Part shown: piece after piece, positions 33,465 to 42,072 of the stretch
Layout of the letters: the number at the start of each line of letters is the position of its first letter
How positions within the stretch are numbered: position 1 is the stretch's first letter
DNA from: Candidatus Zixiibacteriota bacterium
GTDB taxonomy: Bacteria > RBG-13-66-14 > B26-G2 > WVWN01
Reading direction: 5' to 3'
Length of the DNA stretch: 64,000 bases
Assembly: GCA_030613505.1 (NCBI GenBank)
Contig: JAUWLW010000002.1
Location: forward strand, 1 to 64,000
The notes under the pieces: generated by a model
What the model was told of the DNA's origin: nothing
Databases searched by the model: none
Seen by the model: only the letters and a program-made list of their open reading frames with translations
Translations under genes and position numbers: made by a program

Positions 33465-33493
33465 TTGACGGCGATTGCCGGTTATTATAGTAT
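33465..33493 (+). promoter_or_regulatory. Sigma-70-type promoter of surE
   Basis: TTGACG, 17-nt spacer, TAGTAT. The predicted transcript starts near 33500, at or beside the first codon of surE. Confidence 0.65.
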
Positions 33494-33499
33494 ACGCTT

Positions 33500-34279
33500 A
33501 TTAGTAAGAAGGCCCTCATCCTGGTAACCAACGACGACGGCGTGAACGCGCCGGGGCTCGCCGCGCTGGCGTCGGCGCTCGACGCTATAGGGGAGGTTGC
33601 AGTCGTCGCGCCGGACCGCGAGCGCTCCGCGGTAGGCCATGCCGTTACGTTGACGGAGCCCTTGCGGGCCTGGCGCGAGACCTGGGCCGATGGCCGAGAG
33701 GTCTCCGTCGTCGACGGGACCCCCGCGGACTGCGTCAAGGTCGCCGTGAAGGCGCTGCTCGAGCGCCGGCCCGATGCCGTCGTCTCGGGTATAAATCTGG
33801 GCGGCAACGCCGGCGTCAACGTGATATACTCCGGGACCGTCTCCGCGGCGACGGAGGCGACTATTCTCGGCATCCCCGCGGCGGCGGTATCGCTCGACAC
33901 TTTTACGGACCCGGACTTCGGCCCGGCGGCGCGCGTCGCGGCGTGGGTGGCGGGGAAGATTCTCGAGAACGGCCTGCCGCCGCGGGTCATGCTTAACGTA
34001 AACGTGCCGGCGCTGCCGGAAAAAGAAATCGCCGGCCTGAAGATAACGCGCCAGAGCAGCGCCGTCCTTGAGGACCGCTACGAGGAGCGGCACGACCCGC
34101 GCGGCCGACGCTACTTCTGGCTCGCCGCGGAGCGCATGAGCGTGCCGGACCCGCGCGACGACGACGACATTGCGGCGCTCGAGGAAGGGTACGTTTCGGT
34201 TACGCCCATTCATTACGACCTGACTGACGAAGCGGCCCGGGCCGAGCTCGCGCGGTGGGCCGAGGAGTTGAAATTGTAA
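33500..34279 (+). CDS. surE: 5'/3'-nucleotidase SurE
   Basis: Dephosphorylates nucleoside monophosphates. The N-terminal KALILVTNDDGVNAPG holds the catalytic Asp pair, followed by SAVGHAVTLTEPL and SGINLGGNAGVNVIYSGTVSAA, all SurE hallmarks. The frame upstream of NDDG contains no ATG, GTG or TTG before a TAG at 33488; the first standard start (GTG 33542) would delete the active site. Translation probably begins at ATT (33500) or CTG (33521, 9 nt after AGAAGG). I set 33500 because it keeps the first beta strand. Length is then about 259. Confidence 0.85.
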   Translation: MSKKALILVTNDDGVNAPGLAALASALDAIGEVAVVAPDRERSAVGHAVTLTEPLRAWRETWADGREVSVVDGTPADCVKVAVKALLERRPDAVVSGINLGGNAGVNVIYSGTVSAATEATILGIPAAAVSLDTFTDPDFGPAARVAAWVAGKILENGLPPRVMLNVNVPALPEKEIAGLKITRQSSAVLEDRYEERHDPRGRRYFWLAAERMSVPDPRDDDDIAALEEGYVSVTPIHYDLTDEAARAELARWAEELKL

Positions 34280-34310
34280 TATAGGCCGCGGCTCAGGAGG
34301 GCCTACGACG

Positions 34311-35735
34311 ATGCGCCTATTTCAAGATACCAACTATAACTTCATAAGCCTGGGTCGGCCCGCGCTGATTTTTTCCGCGGCGTTGATGATAGCGAGCGCC
34401 GTGCTGTTGTTTACGAAGGGCCCCAACTTCGGCATCGACTTCACCGGCGGCGTTAAGATAGACGTTCTGACGAACCGCCGCGTTACGGTCTCGGACCTCG
34501 AGAAGATCCGCGGCGCGGCGCCGGTCGAGATCCACTCCGTAGGGCGCGCCGAGCGCGAGATGCTCATCTCGCAAAAGGGCCTCGAGAAGGCGGACGACTA
34601 CGCCGCCGCCGTGGTCAAGGCCCGCCGCCAGGTGGGGAGGTTCAAGAGCCTGGCCGAGGTCGCCGCCATACCGGGCGTGGACCTGACCGAGGATGACCTC
34701 GCGACCGTCTTCGCCGTCACGACGGAGGAGGCCGAGGGGGCAAAGGGCGCGCTCCGCATAGACATCAACAAAGCTGCGCCCGACAACATCCGCGAGCGCA
34801 TCCAGCAGATCATCGTCGACAAGACGGTCACCAACCTCAGCCGCGTGCTGGGCGAGGTCTTCGGCGTGCCGGCGGGCGCCGCGGGAAAGCTGGATATCAA
34901 CGGCATCGAGGACGCCGAACTTTTGGAAGAGGAGTTAGCACGCTACATGCCGCCGGCGGACGCCGCGGCTTTGGCGCGCAACGTGGCGCGCCAGCGTAAA
35001 CTCGGCGCGCAGGCCGAGGCCACGACGCTCCTGCCGTCGCTCGAGGCGGCGTACGAGGGCGTCAAGGTCTCCGCCGCGGCCAAGAAAGCGCTGGCGGATA
35101 ACTTCTACGCCGGGACCTTCGCCATCCGCGGTACCGAGAATATAGGCCCGCGCGTCAGCCGCCAGCTCATCGGCCTGGCGATGAAGGCGCTCGGCTTCGC
35201 GCTGTTGGCCATGCTGGCCTACATCGCCATAAGGTTTAAATTAACCAGCGGCGTCGTCGCCATCATAAGTCTTATCCACGACGTCCTCATTACCATGGGC
35301 CTCGCCGTCCTGGTCGGTATCGAGATCGACCTCACCGTCGTCGCGGCCTTCCTCACCGTCGTCGGCTACTCCATCAACGACACCGTCGTCACGTACGACC
35401 GCATCCGCGAGGACGCGCGCCAGGGCCGCAAGGAGACCTACCGCGGGCTTCTCAACCGCGCCATCAACGAGAACCTGTCGCGTACCCTCATAACGGGCAC
35501 GGGCTCGCTCGCCGCGTTGTTGATACTCTACTTCCTGGGCGGCGAGGCGCTGCGCGGTTTCGCGTTTATCCTGTGGGTCGGCATCGTCCTGGGGACCTAT
35601 TCGTCGATATACGTCTGCGCCGCGCTCCTCGACGAGATAGATAACTTCCGGACGCGCCGGCGCAAGGGCAAGCTGGAGGCCAAAGTCGCCCGGGTCCAGG
35701 TCACGAAGAAAGTCCGCAGGAGGAAGAAGAGGTAG
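34311..35735 (+). CDS. secF: Protein translocase subunit SecF with large periplasmic insertion
   Basis: Part of SecDF, which uses the proton gradient to pull exported proteins across the membrane. MRLFQDTNYNFISLGRPAL, then a first membrane helix and NFGIDFTGGVKI are typical of SecF. Helices 2-6 with VGYSINDTVVTYDRIRE, FAFILWVGIVLGTYSSIY and a basic tail complete the protein. At 474 residues it is about 150 longer than usual. The extra part (roughly 85-270) includes RFKSLAEVAAIPGVD and ALRIDINKA, which resemble helix-hairpin-helix segments. No secD is adjacent; surE is upstream. Confidence 0.9.
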   Translation: MRLFQDTNYNFISLGRPALIFSAALMIASAVLLFTKGPNFGIDFTGGVKIDVLTNRRVTVSDLEKIRGAAPVEIHSVGRAEREMLISQKGLEKADDYAAAVVKARRQVGRFKSLAEVAAIPGVDLTEDDLATVFAVTTEEAEGAKGALRIDINKAAPDNIRERIQQIIVDKTVTNLSRVLGEVFGVPAGAAGKLDINGIEDAELLEEELARYMPPADAAALARNVARQRKLGAQAEATTLLPSLEAAYEGVKVSAAAKKALADNFYAGTFAIRGTENIGPRVSRQLIGLAMKALGFALLAMLAYIAIRFKLTSGVVAIISLIHDVLITMGLAVLVGIEIDLTVVAAFLTVVGYSINDTVVTYDRIREDARQGRKETYRGLLNRAINENLSRTLITGTGSLAALLILYFLGGEALRGFAFILWVGIVLGTYSSIYVCAALLDEIDNFRTRRRKGKLEAKVARVQVTKKVRRRKKR

Positions 35736-35749
35736 GAAGGCTTCGCGTT

Positions 35750-36529
35750 ATGCTGAGCGCCGTTGACCAAGGTATATACATAGCCCTTATCCCGTTGTAC
35801 GGCTTCCTGGCCGTAACGCACGTGTTGCGTCGCAACGGCATCCCGCAGCTCAGCTGGGCCGTCCTGTTTCTCAACACGGCCCTCATCATATTGCGATGGG
35901 TGGAAGTGGGCCGGACGCCGTTCTCCACCCTCTACGAGTGTCTGTCGCTCTTCGCCTGGTCCGGCGCGCTGGCATACCTGCTGGTCCAGCGGTTCGGCGG
36001 CGAGAAAGTCCGCTGGTCCGGCGTCGTGCTCTTCGCCATGATGGCCGCGGCGATGGCCTACGGCGCGACGAGGGACCCCACCGTCAAACCCCTCTCGCCG
36101 GCGCTCGACTCCATCTGGTTCGAGGTCCACGTCATCCCGGCCTTCGCCTCCTACGCCCTCTTCGTCGCCGCCTTCGCCTACGCATTCGAGTACCTAGGGA
36201 CCGGGGCCCGGCGCGAGCGTCTCGACTTCTTCTCGCGCAAGCTCATCCTCTTCAGCTTTCCGCTGCTGTCTTTCGGCGTATTCTCCGGCGCCGGCTGGGC
36301 CGAGGAGGCGTGGGGGACGTACTGGTCGTGGGACCCGAAGGAGACGGCGTCGCTGGTGACGTGGTGCGTCTACCTGGCGTACATCCACGCCTCGAGGAGC
36401 CCGCGGTTCGCCCGGGTCCCGTCGCGGGTGCTGAACATCATCGGCTTCGTCTCGATGATGTTCACCTTCCTGGGCTTCAACGTCGTCGCGAAGCTCCTGG
36501 GCCTGCCGACCGCGCACGCGTATACGTAA
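35750..36529 (+). CDS. ccsA: Cytochrome c biogenesis protein CcsA/ResC family
   Basis: A 259-residue protein with about eight membrane helices and the tryptophan-rich haem-handling motif WGTYWSWDPKETASL (WWD domain, about residue 187). Conserved His residues lie in VTHVLRR and WFEVHVIPAFASY. With ResB it forms the system II haem lyase for c-type cytochromes. ResB lies 2.3 kb downstream, separated by two A+T-rich genes that appear inserted. It starts 15 bp after secF. Confidence 0.92.
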   Translation: MLSAVDQGIYIALIPLYGFLAVTHVLRRNGIPQLSWAVLFLNTALIILRWVEVGRTPFSTLYECLSLFAWSGALAYLLVQRFGGEKVRWSGVVLFAMMAAAMAYGATRDPTVKPLSPALDSIWFEVHVIPAFASYALFVAAFAYAFEYLGTGARRERLDFFSRKLILFSFPLLSFGVFSGAGWAEEAWGTYWSWDPKETASLVTWCVYLAYIHASRSPRFARVPSRVLNIIGFVSMMFTFLGFNVVAKLLGLPTAHAYT

Positions 36530-36550
36530 ACGAGGAAGGGTAGCGGGTGA

Positions 36551-37747
36551 ATGGCTAAAAACAAAAAAAGGCGCGAGGTAAAAACCCGGTCCGATTTGTT
36601 TGGGTTCCTCCAAAACCAAATGGAGGCGACGTACGACGACCTTTTAAAGAAGAAGAAACTTGAATACGAAGGTAATTTAGTAAAAACTTATTTATTTGAA
36701 GTAGACGAACCCGAAGACATGGGCGATAGCAAGGGGGAGAAAAGGTATGAGGAATATTTAAAATATCTATTTTCGGTCGAGAAAAAGGATAGACCAGAAT
36801 TAAGTATTTACCGCACCGAAGAGTTGGGTTTTTATGAAGTAGTTTTAAATGATAGAGGAAATGAGTTCGTAATTTATATAGATACGGCGACAAATCCTAG
36901 GTTTTGGATGGTGTTTTCTTTAAGTAAGTCGGAGGGTTTGGATTCGTGGTTTAATGCTATATTAAAGAATAAACCAGATTTCGATTTCGTATGGCTTTGG
37001 CCCGATTTCTTAGAATCTTTTCAAAAACGGGGGGTGGCCCGTGGTTTCGGCCTCGATTATGATTATAGGGTGTTCGAAAAATCGGAAGACGTCGATACTA
37101 CGCTTTATTTGAAGATGCAGTTATGGGGGGGGTCGGATACTGCTGATCTCTACGAACTATTAAGTAGTAGCGAAAAATTTTCTAGTAAAGTAGTTTTATC
37201 TAAAATCCGTTTTAAAGAATTCCGCGAAGATGGAATATTAGATAGGTTCGCTTTGGAAGACATTAAGTATAACGGGAAATTTACCACGCGAGGTACTGAT
37301 TTCAACACGCATTTGAGTATTGTGGAATCATTAAGGAAAAGTTACGAAAGAATTATCTTGCAAATAGAAGAAAAATATTCCTTAAAATGGGTTAGTGGTA
37401 CGGGTGAGGGTTATAATTTGGAAGGTTATGCCTTGCATTTCGAACCGGCAGAAGGTCAAATTATCCCTATAGATATTTTCTATAAACAAGTATTCAATGG
37501 GACGGAGCCTTTCCGGTTAATGGGGTTCGTTCGGCAAAAAAGTGAGACCAAAATCGTATCGGACGTAGTAGACTTGCACACCGGCGGCGAATTAACTTTC
37601 GAGTTATATCCAGATTTAATAACACTGTATCTGGGCGAAGGCACGTGCGGTAATAGTATCGCAAGGTTTTTTACTAATATCCAACATTATTTCGACAAAT
37701 CTTTCTCGGTTTACGCCGATAACGGTGACCGCCTATTCACTTTGTAG
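36551..37747 (+). CDS. Uncharacterised protein in A+T-rich insert (gene 1 of 2)
   Basis: A 398-residue cytoplasmic protein with no signal peptide or membrane helix. I recognise no family. The N-terminus is basic (MAKNKKRREVKTR); the rest is mixed alpha/beta, with a C-terminal stretch GQIIPIDIFYKQV and FTNIQHYFDKSFSV. G+C and codon use are far below those of flanking genes (many AAA, TTA and AAT codons). It starts 22 bp after ccsA and ends 6 bp before gene 2, so the two form a cassette. Such paired unknowns inside a housekeeping operon are often defence or mobile cargo; that is inference. Confidence 0.75.
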   Translation: MAKNKKRREVKTRSDLFGFLQNQMEATYDDLLKKKKLEYEGNLVKTYLFEVDEPEDMGDSKGEKRYEEYLKYLFSVEKKDRPELSIYRTEELGFYEVVLNDRGNEFVIYIDTATNPRFWMVFSLSKSEGLDSWFNAILKNKPDFDFVWLWPDFLESFQKRGVARGFGLDYDYRVFEKSEDVDTTLYLKMQLWGGSDTADLYELLSSSEKFSSKVVLSKIRFKEFREDGILDRFALEDIKYNGKFTTRGTDFNTHLSIVESLRKSYERIILQIEEKYSLKWVSGTGEGYNLEGYALHFEPAEGQIIPIDIFYKQVFNGTEPFRLMGFVRQKSETKIVSDVVDLHTGGELTFELYPDLITLYLGEGTCGNSIARFFTNIQHYFDKSFSVYADNGDRLFTL

Positions 37748-37753
37748 CCAACT

Positions 37754-38674
37754 ATGCCTATTAACTATTTTAGTTATTATCTACCAAACCTTATTATAGG
37801 ATTAGCAAAAGGGTCCCGCGTATTAGGTCCCTATTCCTCCGAGTTTAAAAAACTCGGGTACCAAACCCACAAAATCGAACCTTCTTTCAGGACTACGGGT
37901 GGTTACGAAGTAAACCCTGATGCGATTGTTATATCGGTTAAAATCGGTAATACGTTGATATTCGAATGGACAAGTTCGACTTCTTTAGGCGATGATAAAA
38001 GAAGGCAAATCGAAAGATATTCGAATATTACAGTTTCTGATTTAGCTACGCCCGCCGCGGTTCCGACTCGAGCTTTGAAGACATTTGATACGGTTTTAGT
38101 TTTAAAACAGGTTGCGATAAGTTCATTTGTAGAATATCTAGAACATTTGGGTACGGCTATGCCTATAGTTATATTCCGCAATTTCGAAGAAGACGGCGAA
38201 TACTCGTTAGAAAAAGAAGCCTTTGATTTCGCCGAAGCTAATACGGATTCGTTCTTTTCGAATAGAATGGTTTTTAGTAAAATACCAACGGGATATATAA
38301 GTTTCTGCATAGACGATATAAATCAAACGAGTCTCGTGTCTTCGGTAGTTAAACACCTAGTTTCAGCAATTATTAAAAATATTAGGTCTTTCGAAATAAC
38401 CGATTTTTGCGAACGGGTTATACCTGTATGGGGGGTTATAGATACGGACAAAAAGAGGGAAATAGCCCGAGTAATTACACAAATATTTAATCGCCTTTCG
38501 CGATATGACTACGGCGCGGAATTGATTAAAAGGCAAGCCGGGCCCCCTCCAAGGTGGGTAATAATTAGTAAAGAGGATTTTATTAGACGCAAGAGATATT
38601 TCCAAACTCGGCTAGATAGTTTTATAAGTAGTACGCGCGGTGAGCCTCTTACCGAAGAATTGTTTGGAAGTTAA
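37754..38674 (+). CDS. Uncharacterised protein in A+T-rich insert (gene 2 of 2), possible nuclease-like fold
   Basis: A 306-residue soluble protein of unknown family. Near residues 50-90, YEVNPDAIVISVKIGNTLIFEWTSS followed by DDKRRQIERY is described here in pieces: an Asp, a beta hairpin, then E-x-T and a Lys/Gln/Tyr helix. This resembles the PD-(D/E)xK nuclease core and its Q-x-x-R-Y helix, but the catalytic Lys is replaced by Thr, so activity is doubtful. Same low G+C as gene 1 and translationally adjacent. A 180-bp A+T-rich stretch without genes follows before resB. Confidence 0.75.
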   Translation: MPINYFSYYLPNLIIGLAKGSRVLGPYSSEFKKLGYQTHKIEPSFRTTGGYEVNPDAIVISVKIGNTLIFEWTSSTSLGDDKRRQIERYSNITVSDLATPAAVPTRALKTFDTVLVLKQVAISSFVEYLEHLGTAMPIVIFRNFEEDGEYSLEKEAFDFAEANTDSFFSNRMVFSKIPTGYISFCIDDINQTSLVSSVVKHLVSAIIKNIRSFEITDFCERVIPVWGVIDTDKKREIARVITQIFNRLSRYDYGAELIKRQAGPPPRWVIISKEDFIRRKRYFQTRLDSFISSTRGEPLTEELFGS

Positions 38675-38856
38675 ACTAAGGTTTCAATTACTTTTATTAT
38701 ATACGCGAATATCGTAATTATATCCGACCGTTTAGTGTTATTAACGAACGGTTAGGAAGTTTTCTTTTCCGTAGCCACGCGGTTCTGTTTAATACTTAAG
38801 CTTTCGGGGATGCTTAAAGTTTTACCGGATGCAGAATAGCAAAGCGTTTTAAAACT
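38675..38856 (+). other. A+T-rich tail of the insert
   Basis: Non-coding on both strands as far as I can see. Composition returns to G+C-rich at the resB start. No direct repeat with the 36.53 kb side was spotted. Confidence 0.35.
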
Positions 38857-39957
38857 ATGGCTGGTCGTGTATTAAACGGCATTTGGAAACTCTTCACCTC
38901 CCTCGAGCTCGGCGTGGTCCTCGTGGTCATCCTGACCGCGTTCATGGTCGTGGGGGCGCTCTTGCCGCAGGGTATGGACGACGAGTTCTACCTCAAGGCC
39001 TGGGACGAGGGGACGTATCACGCCCTCCGCGACCTGGGCTTCCTCGACATCTTCCACCGGCCCCTTTTCCTCATCCCCGCGGTCCTCCTGGGCCTAAACC
39101 TCCTTTGCTGCTCGATAGATATACTGCGGAATTTTTTACCGAAGACCATAACGGCGCGCTACGTCGTCTCGGCGCTCTACCATCTCGCGTTGGTGGGGAT
39201 GTTCGTCGGCTTCTTAGCCACGTACCTCTTCTCGTACGGCGGCGAGCTGATTATAAAGCCGGGCGAATCGGTCCACGTCCCGCTGAAGAAGGGCGAGACG
39301 GCGTGGGCGAGGCTCGCGCCGCGCCTCGGCCTTGCGGCGCCGGTCAACGAGGATACGCCCTACGAGCTGCATCTCAAGAGCTTCGAGACGACGTACGTCG
39401 AGAAGGACGGCCGGATATTCATTAAGGATTGGATAAGCGACCTCGAGGTCGTCGACGGCGGCGCCGTCGTCGCGGCCAAGCGCATAGAGGTCAACGACCC
39501 GCTGGTTTACGGCGGCATGAAGTACTACCAGGCGTTCTTCGACCAGAAGATGAAGTTCGACGTGGACGGGGAGGAACAGGAGCTAGGCCCGGGCGAGCCG
39601 CTCGCGGTCGGCGACGAGATGCTGATGGTTTCCACCGTCAAGAGCGGGACGCTGCTCGGCGACGACGGCCCGACGCCGCTGGGGCCGTACGTAGAGCTCA
39701 AGGAGATGTCCAAAGACAAGTGGCACCGCGTCACTAAGGACGTCCGGCCCGGGAGGCGGCTGGACCGCGGCCAACCGGTCGACGTCGGCACCTGCCGCGT
39801 CACGTTCGTCTCGTTCGAAGAATCGAGCGGCCTTACGTACAAGCGCGACCCGGCGGTGAAGTTCTTGTGGGTATTGTGGATCACCTTTACCGCTTTAATA
39901 GCCGTGCGGATATACGTCCAGGAATCGGTGCTTACGTGGTTCCGAAAGGAGGGTTAG
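38857..39957 (+). CDS. resB: Cytochrome c biogenesis protein ResB
   Basis: A 366-residue ResB-like protein: N-terminal helices (KLFTSLELGVVLVVILTAF; PLFLIPAVLLGLNLLCCSIDIL; LYHLALVGMFVGFLATYLF), a large periplasmic domain with INDP/VNDPLVYGGMKYYQAFFD, and a final helix near the C-terminus. It partners CcsA in haem delivery. The gene is separated from ccsA by the foreign-looking cassette. A terminator follows the stop. Confidence 0.9.
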   Translation: MAGRVLNGIWKLFTSLELGVVLVVILTAFMVVGALLPQGMDDEFYLKAWDEGTYHALRDLGFLDIFHRPLFLIPAVLLGLNLLCCSIDILRNFLPKTITARYVVSALYHLALVGMFVGFLATYLFSYGGELIIKPGESVHVPLKKGETAWARLAPRLGLAAPVNEDTPYELHLKSFETTYVEKDGRIFIKDWISDLEVVDGGAVVAAKRIEVNDPLVYGGMKYYQAFFDQKMKFDVDGEEQELGPGEPLAVGDEMLMVSTVKSGTLLGDDGPTPLGPYVELKEMSKDKWHRVTKDVRPGRRLDRGQPVDVGTCRVTFVSFEESSGLTYKRDPAVKFLWVLWITFTALIAVRIYVQESVLTWFRKEG

Positions 39958-39965
39958 GTAAGCGG

Positions 39966-39990
39966 CGGCCCGCGACGCGGGCTTTTTTTT
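39966..39990 (+). terminator. Intrinsic terminator after resB
   Basis: GCCCGCG-A-CGCGGGC followed by eight T. Confidence 0.9.
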
Positions 39991-40000
39991 CGATAAAACC

Positions 40001-40029
40001 TTGCATATTAGGGCCTAACGATATATTAT
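40001..40029 (+). promoter_or_regulatory. Sigma-70-type promoter of the chemotaxis-type operon
   Basis: TTGCAT, 17-nt spacer, TATTAT. Confidence 0.6.
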
Positions 40030-40065
40030 ATAAGGGGTTAGCTTATATGCCGTTGGAGGACCCGG

Positions 40066-40680
40066 GTGGCTCGGAAGAGGAAAATTGACGAGAAGATAGA
40101 GGCCCGCATCGTGGAGCTCGAGGACGAGCTGCTATCGTTGAAGGCGGATTACGTCGGCGCCGCCATCGACGAGCTGCGCCGGCCCAAGGGCCCGTTTGCG
40201 GTCGTTACTTTTCAAGTCGGCGGGAAAACCTTCGCGCTTCCGCTTTGGTCGGTGAAGAGTATTTCGCGCGCCGTGGCGATCGTCGATAAGGGCGAGCTCG
40301 GCCCCGGCTTTACCGGCGTCATAACTTACCACGGCGAGCTCGTCCCGGTTTTGGACGGGGCGGCGTTGGGGGTCGAAGGCCGCGAGATGGACGTTGGCGA
40401 CCACGTCATCTACTTCACCGCCGCCGGCCGTCGCGTAGCGCTCGTCGTCTCGGCGGTGTTCGACGTCGAGACCTTCGATAGCGAGAAGATCGTCTCGGCG
40501 GGCGACGCCGGGTTGCCGAGGCGGCCTTTTCTCGGCGTCTACGAAGAGAACGGGGGCCTTACGCGCATCCTCGAGCCCTCCGCCCTGCTCCCGGACGTCA
40601 CCGCGAAGGCCGGCGCAGACGACAGCGAAGCCGTACCGGACGTCACGCTGGAGGCCGAAGGCGACGAATCCGCGGAATGA
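40066..40680 (+). CDS. CheW-domain protein
   Basis: GTG start 6 bp after TTGGAGGA. A 204-residue protein: N-terminal coiled coil (KIDEKIEARIVELEDELLSL), then a CheW SH3-like domain (FAVVTFQVGGKTFALPLWSVKSISR...GVITYHGELVPVLDG, about 45-165) and a disordered acidic tail. CheW couples receptors to CheA, but no CheA or receptor is in the window. Its stop overlaps the cheR start (ATGA). The coiled coil suggests dimerisation. Confidence 0.85.
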   Translation: MARKRKIDEKIEARIVELEDELLSLKADYVGAAIDELRRPKGPFAVVTFQVGGKTFALPLWSVKSISRAVAIVDKGELGPGFTGVITYHGELVPVLDGAALGVEGREMDVGDHVIYFTAAGRRVALVVSAVFDVETFDSEKIVSAGDAGLPRRPFLGVYEENGGLTRILEPSALLPDVTAKAGADDSEAVPDVTLEAEGDESAE

Positions 40681-42062
40681 GTAAAGCGTTCGAATTAGGC
40701 GAGAGGGAATTCCAAACGCTGAGCGGCCTCCTTCGGGATCGCTTCGGCCTCGATTACCCGCTCCAGAAAAAGGTAGAGCTCGAGAAGGCGTGCGCTTCGG
40801 TGAGCGACGGCCTCGACGCCGCCGAGTTCTGCTGCGAGGTGGGTTCACCTTCGGGGGAAGGGTTGTTCCAACGGTTTATTAACCGGCTGACGGTGGGCGA
40901 GACGTATTTTTTCCGAATCCAGGCCCACTTCGACGCCCTCAAGAGCGTTATCCTGCCGGGCATATTTAAAAAGCGCGCGGGGGAGAAGCGTTTGCGTATA
41001 TGGAGCGCGGGATGCGCCACCGGGGAGGAGCCGTACTCCGTCGCGATGCTTATTTTAGAGACGCTGCCGGACCCGGGGGGCTGGGAAATCGAGTTCCTCG
41101 CTACCGACGTCAATACCGATTTTCTCTCGTCGGCGCGCAGGGGTCGTTACCGCGAGTGGTCGTTCCGCAAAGTGGACGATTATTGGCGGAAGAAGTATTT
41201 CGAGCCGGCCGACGGCGAGTGGCAAGTTGCGGCCGACGTCCGGGCGATGGTGAAGTTCGTACGCGCCAACCTCATCGACGAGCGAGATAACGTAGTAGCC
41301 GTAGGGCCGGGGTCTTTCGATCTTATTCTTTGCCGCAACGTGTTTATTTATTTTGGCGACGAGGGCATCGAACGGGCGTCGGCGTTATTCCGCCGGTACC
41401 TGGCGCCCGGCGGCTGGTTCGTCGGCGGCCACGCCGAGCCTTTCGTTTACGACGACGGTTTCGAGGCGGTGAATTTCCCGGGGGCGTTCGTCTACCGCAA
41501 GTTGACGGCGGAGGATGTCGCGGCCGCCAAGAAGCGGCGCCTTCCTGCGGAACGGCCGCGTAAGGCCGTACGCGTGCGGCCGGCCGCGGGCGGGGTCGAA
41601 CGGGCCGACCGTCTGGTGGCCGTCGGGAAGGACTCGCGGGCGCTGGAACAGCTCACCGAGCTCGTCGCGGCGCGCGAGGACGCCGAGTTGTATTGGCGTA
41701 TGGGGCGCGTACTCGGGAACCTGGGCCGGTACGAGGAGGGTCTCGAGTGGTGTCGCCGGGGCGCGGCGCTCGATAAAACGAACCCGTACTGCTACTACAT
41801 AGCGGCTCTCATCCAAGAGGAGATGGGAAAAAACGACGAGGCGTTCGACAATCTCCGCCGCTCGCTGTACGTAGAAAAAAGTTTCGTCCTGGGGCACTTT
41901 TCGATGGCGAGTTACCATCGCTGGCGGCGGGACGAGGAACGCGCGGCGCGGTCGTATCGTAACGTGCTCAAGTTGCTCGACGGTCGCGGGGAAGACGAGG
42001 AGATATCGGGCGACGGTTTAACCGTCGGACGTTTGCGGGAAATAGTGAATCAAATCTTATAA
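40677..42062 (+). CDS. cheR: CheR-type methyltransferase with C-terminal TPR repeats
   Basis: SAM-dependent glutamate methyltransferase acting on chemoreceptors. N-terminal helical domain, LTVGETYFFR, SAM site SAGCATGEEPYS (about 110), ATDVNTDFL and FDLILCRNVFIYF. Then a basic linker and at least three TPR-like repeats (about 310-440). CheR-TPR fusions occur in alternative systems such as Frz and Dif rather than flagellar chemotaxis. It overlaps the first CheW gene and is followed 10 bp later by a second. Confidence 0.92.
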   Translation: MSKAFELGEREFQTLSGLLRDRFGLDYPLQKKVELEKACASVSDGLDAAEFCCEVGSPSGEGLFQRFINRLTVGETYFFRIQAHFDALKSVILPGIFKKRAGEKRLRIWSAGCATGEEPYSVAMLILETLPDPGGWEIEFLATDVNTDFLSSARRGRYREWSFRKVDDYWRKKYFEPADGEWQVAADVRAMVKFVRANLIDERDNVVAVGPGSFDLILCRNVFIYFGDEGIERASALFRRYLAPGGWFVGGHAEPFVYDDGFEAVNFPGAFVYRKLTAEDVAAAKKRRLPAERPRKAVRVRPAAGGVERADRLVAVGKDSRALEQLTELVAAREDAELYWRMGRVLGNLGRYEEGLEWCRRGAALDKTNPYCYYIAALIQEEMGKNDEAFDNLRRSLYVEKSFVLGHFSMASYHRWRRDEERAARSYRNVLKLLDGRGEDEEISGDGLTVGRLREIVNQIL

Positions 42063-42072
42063 CCCGGTCGAT

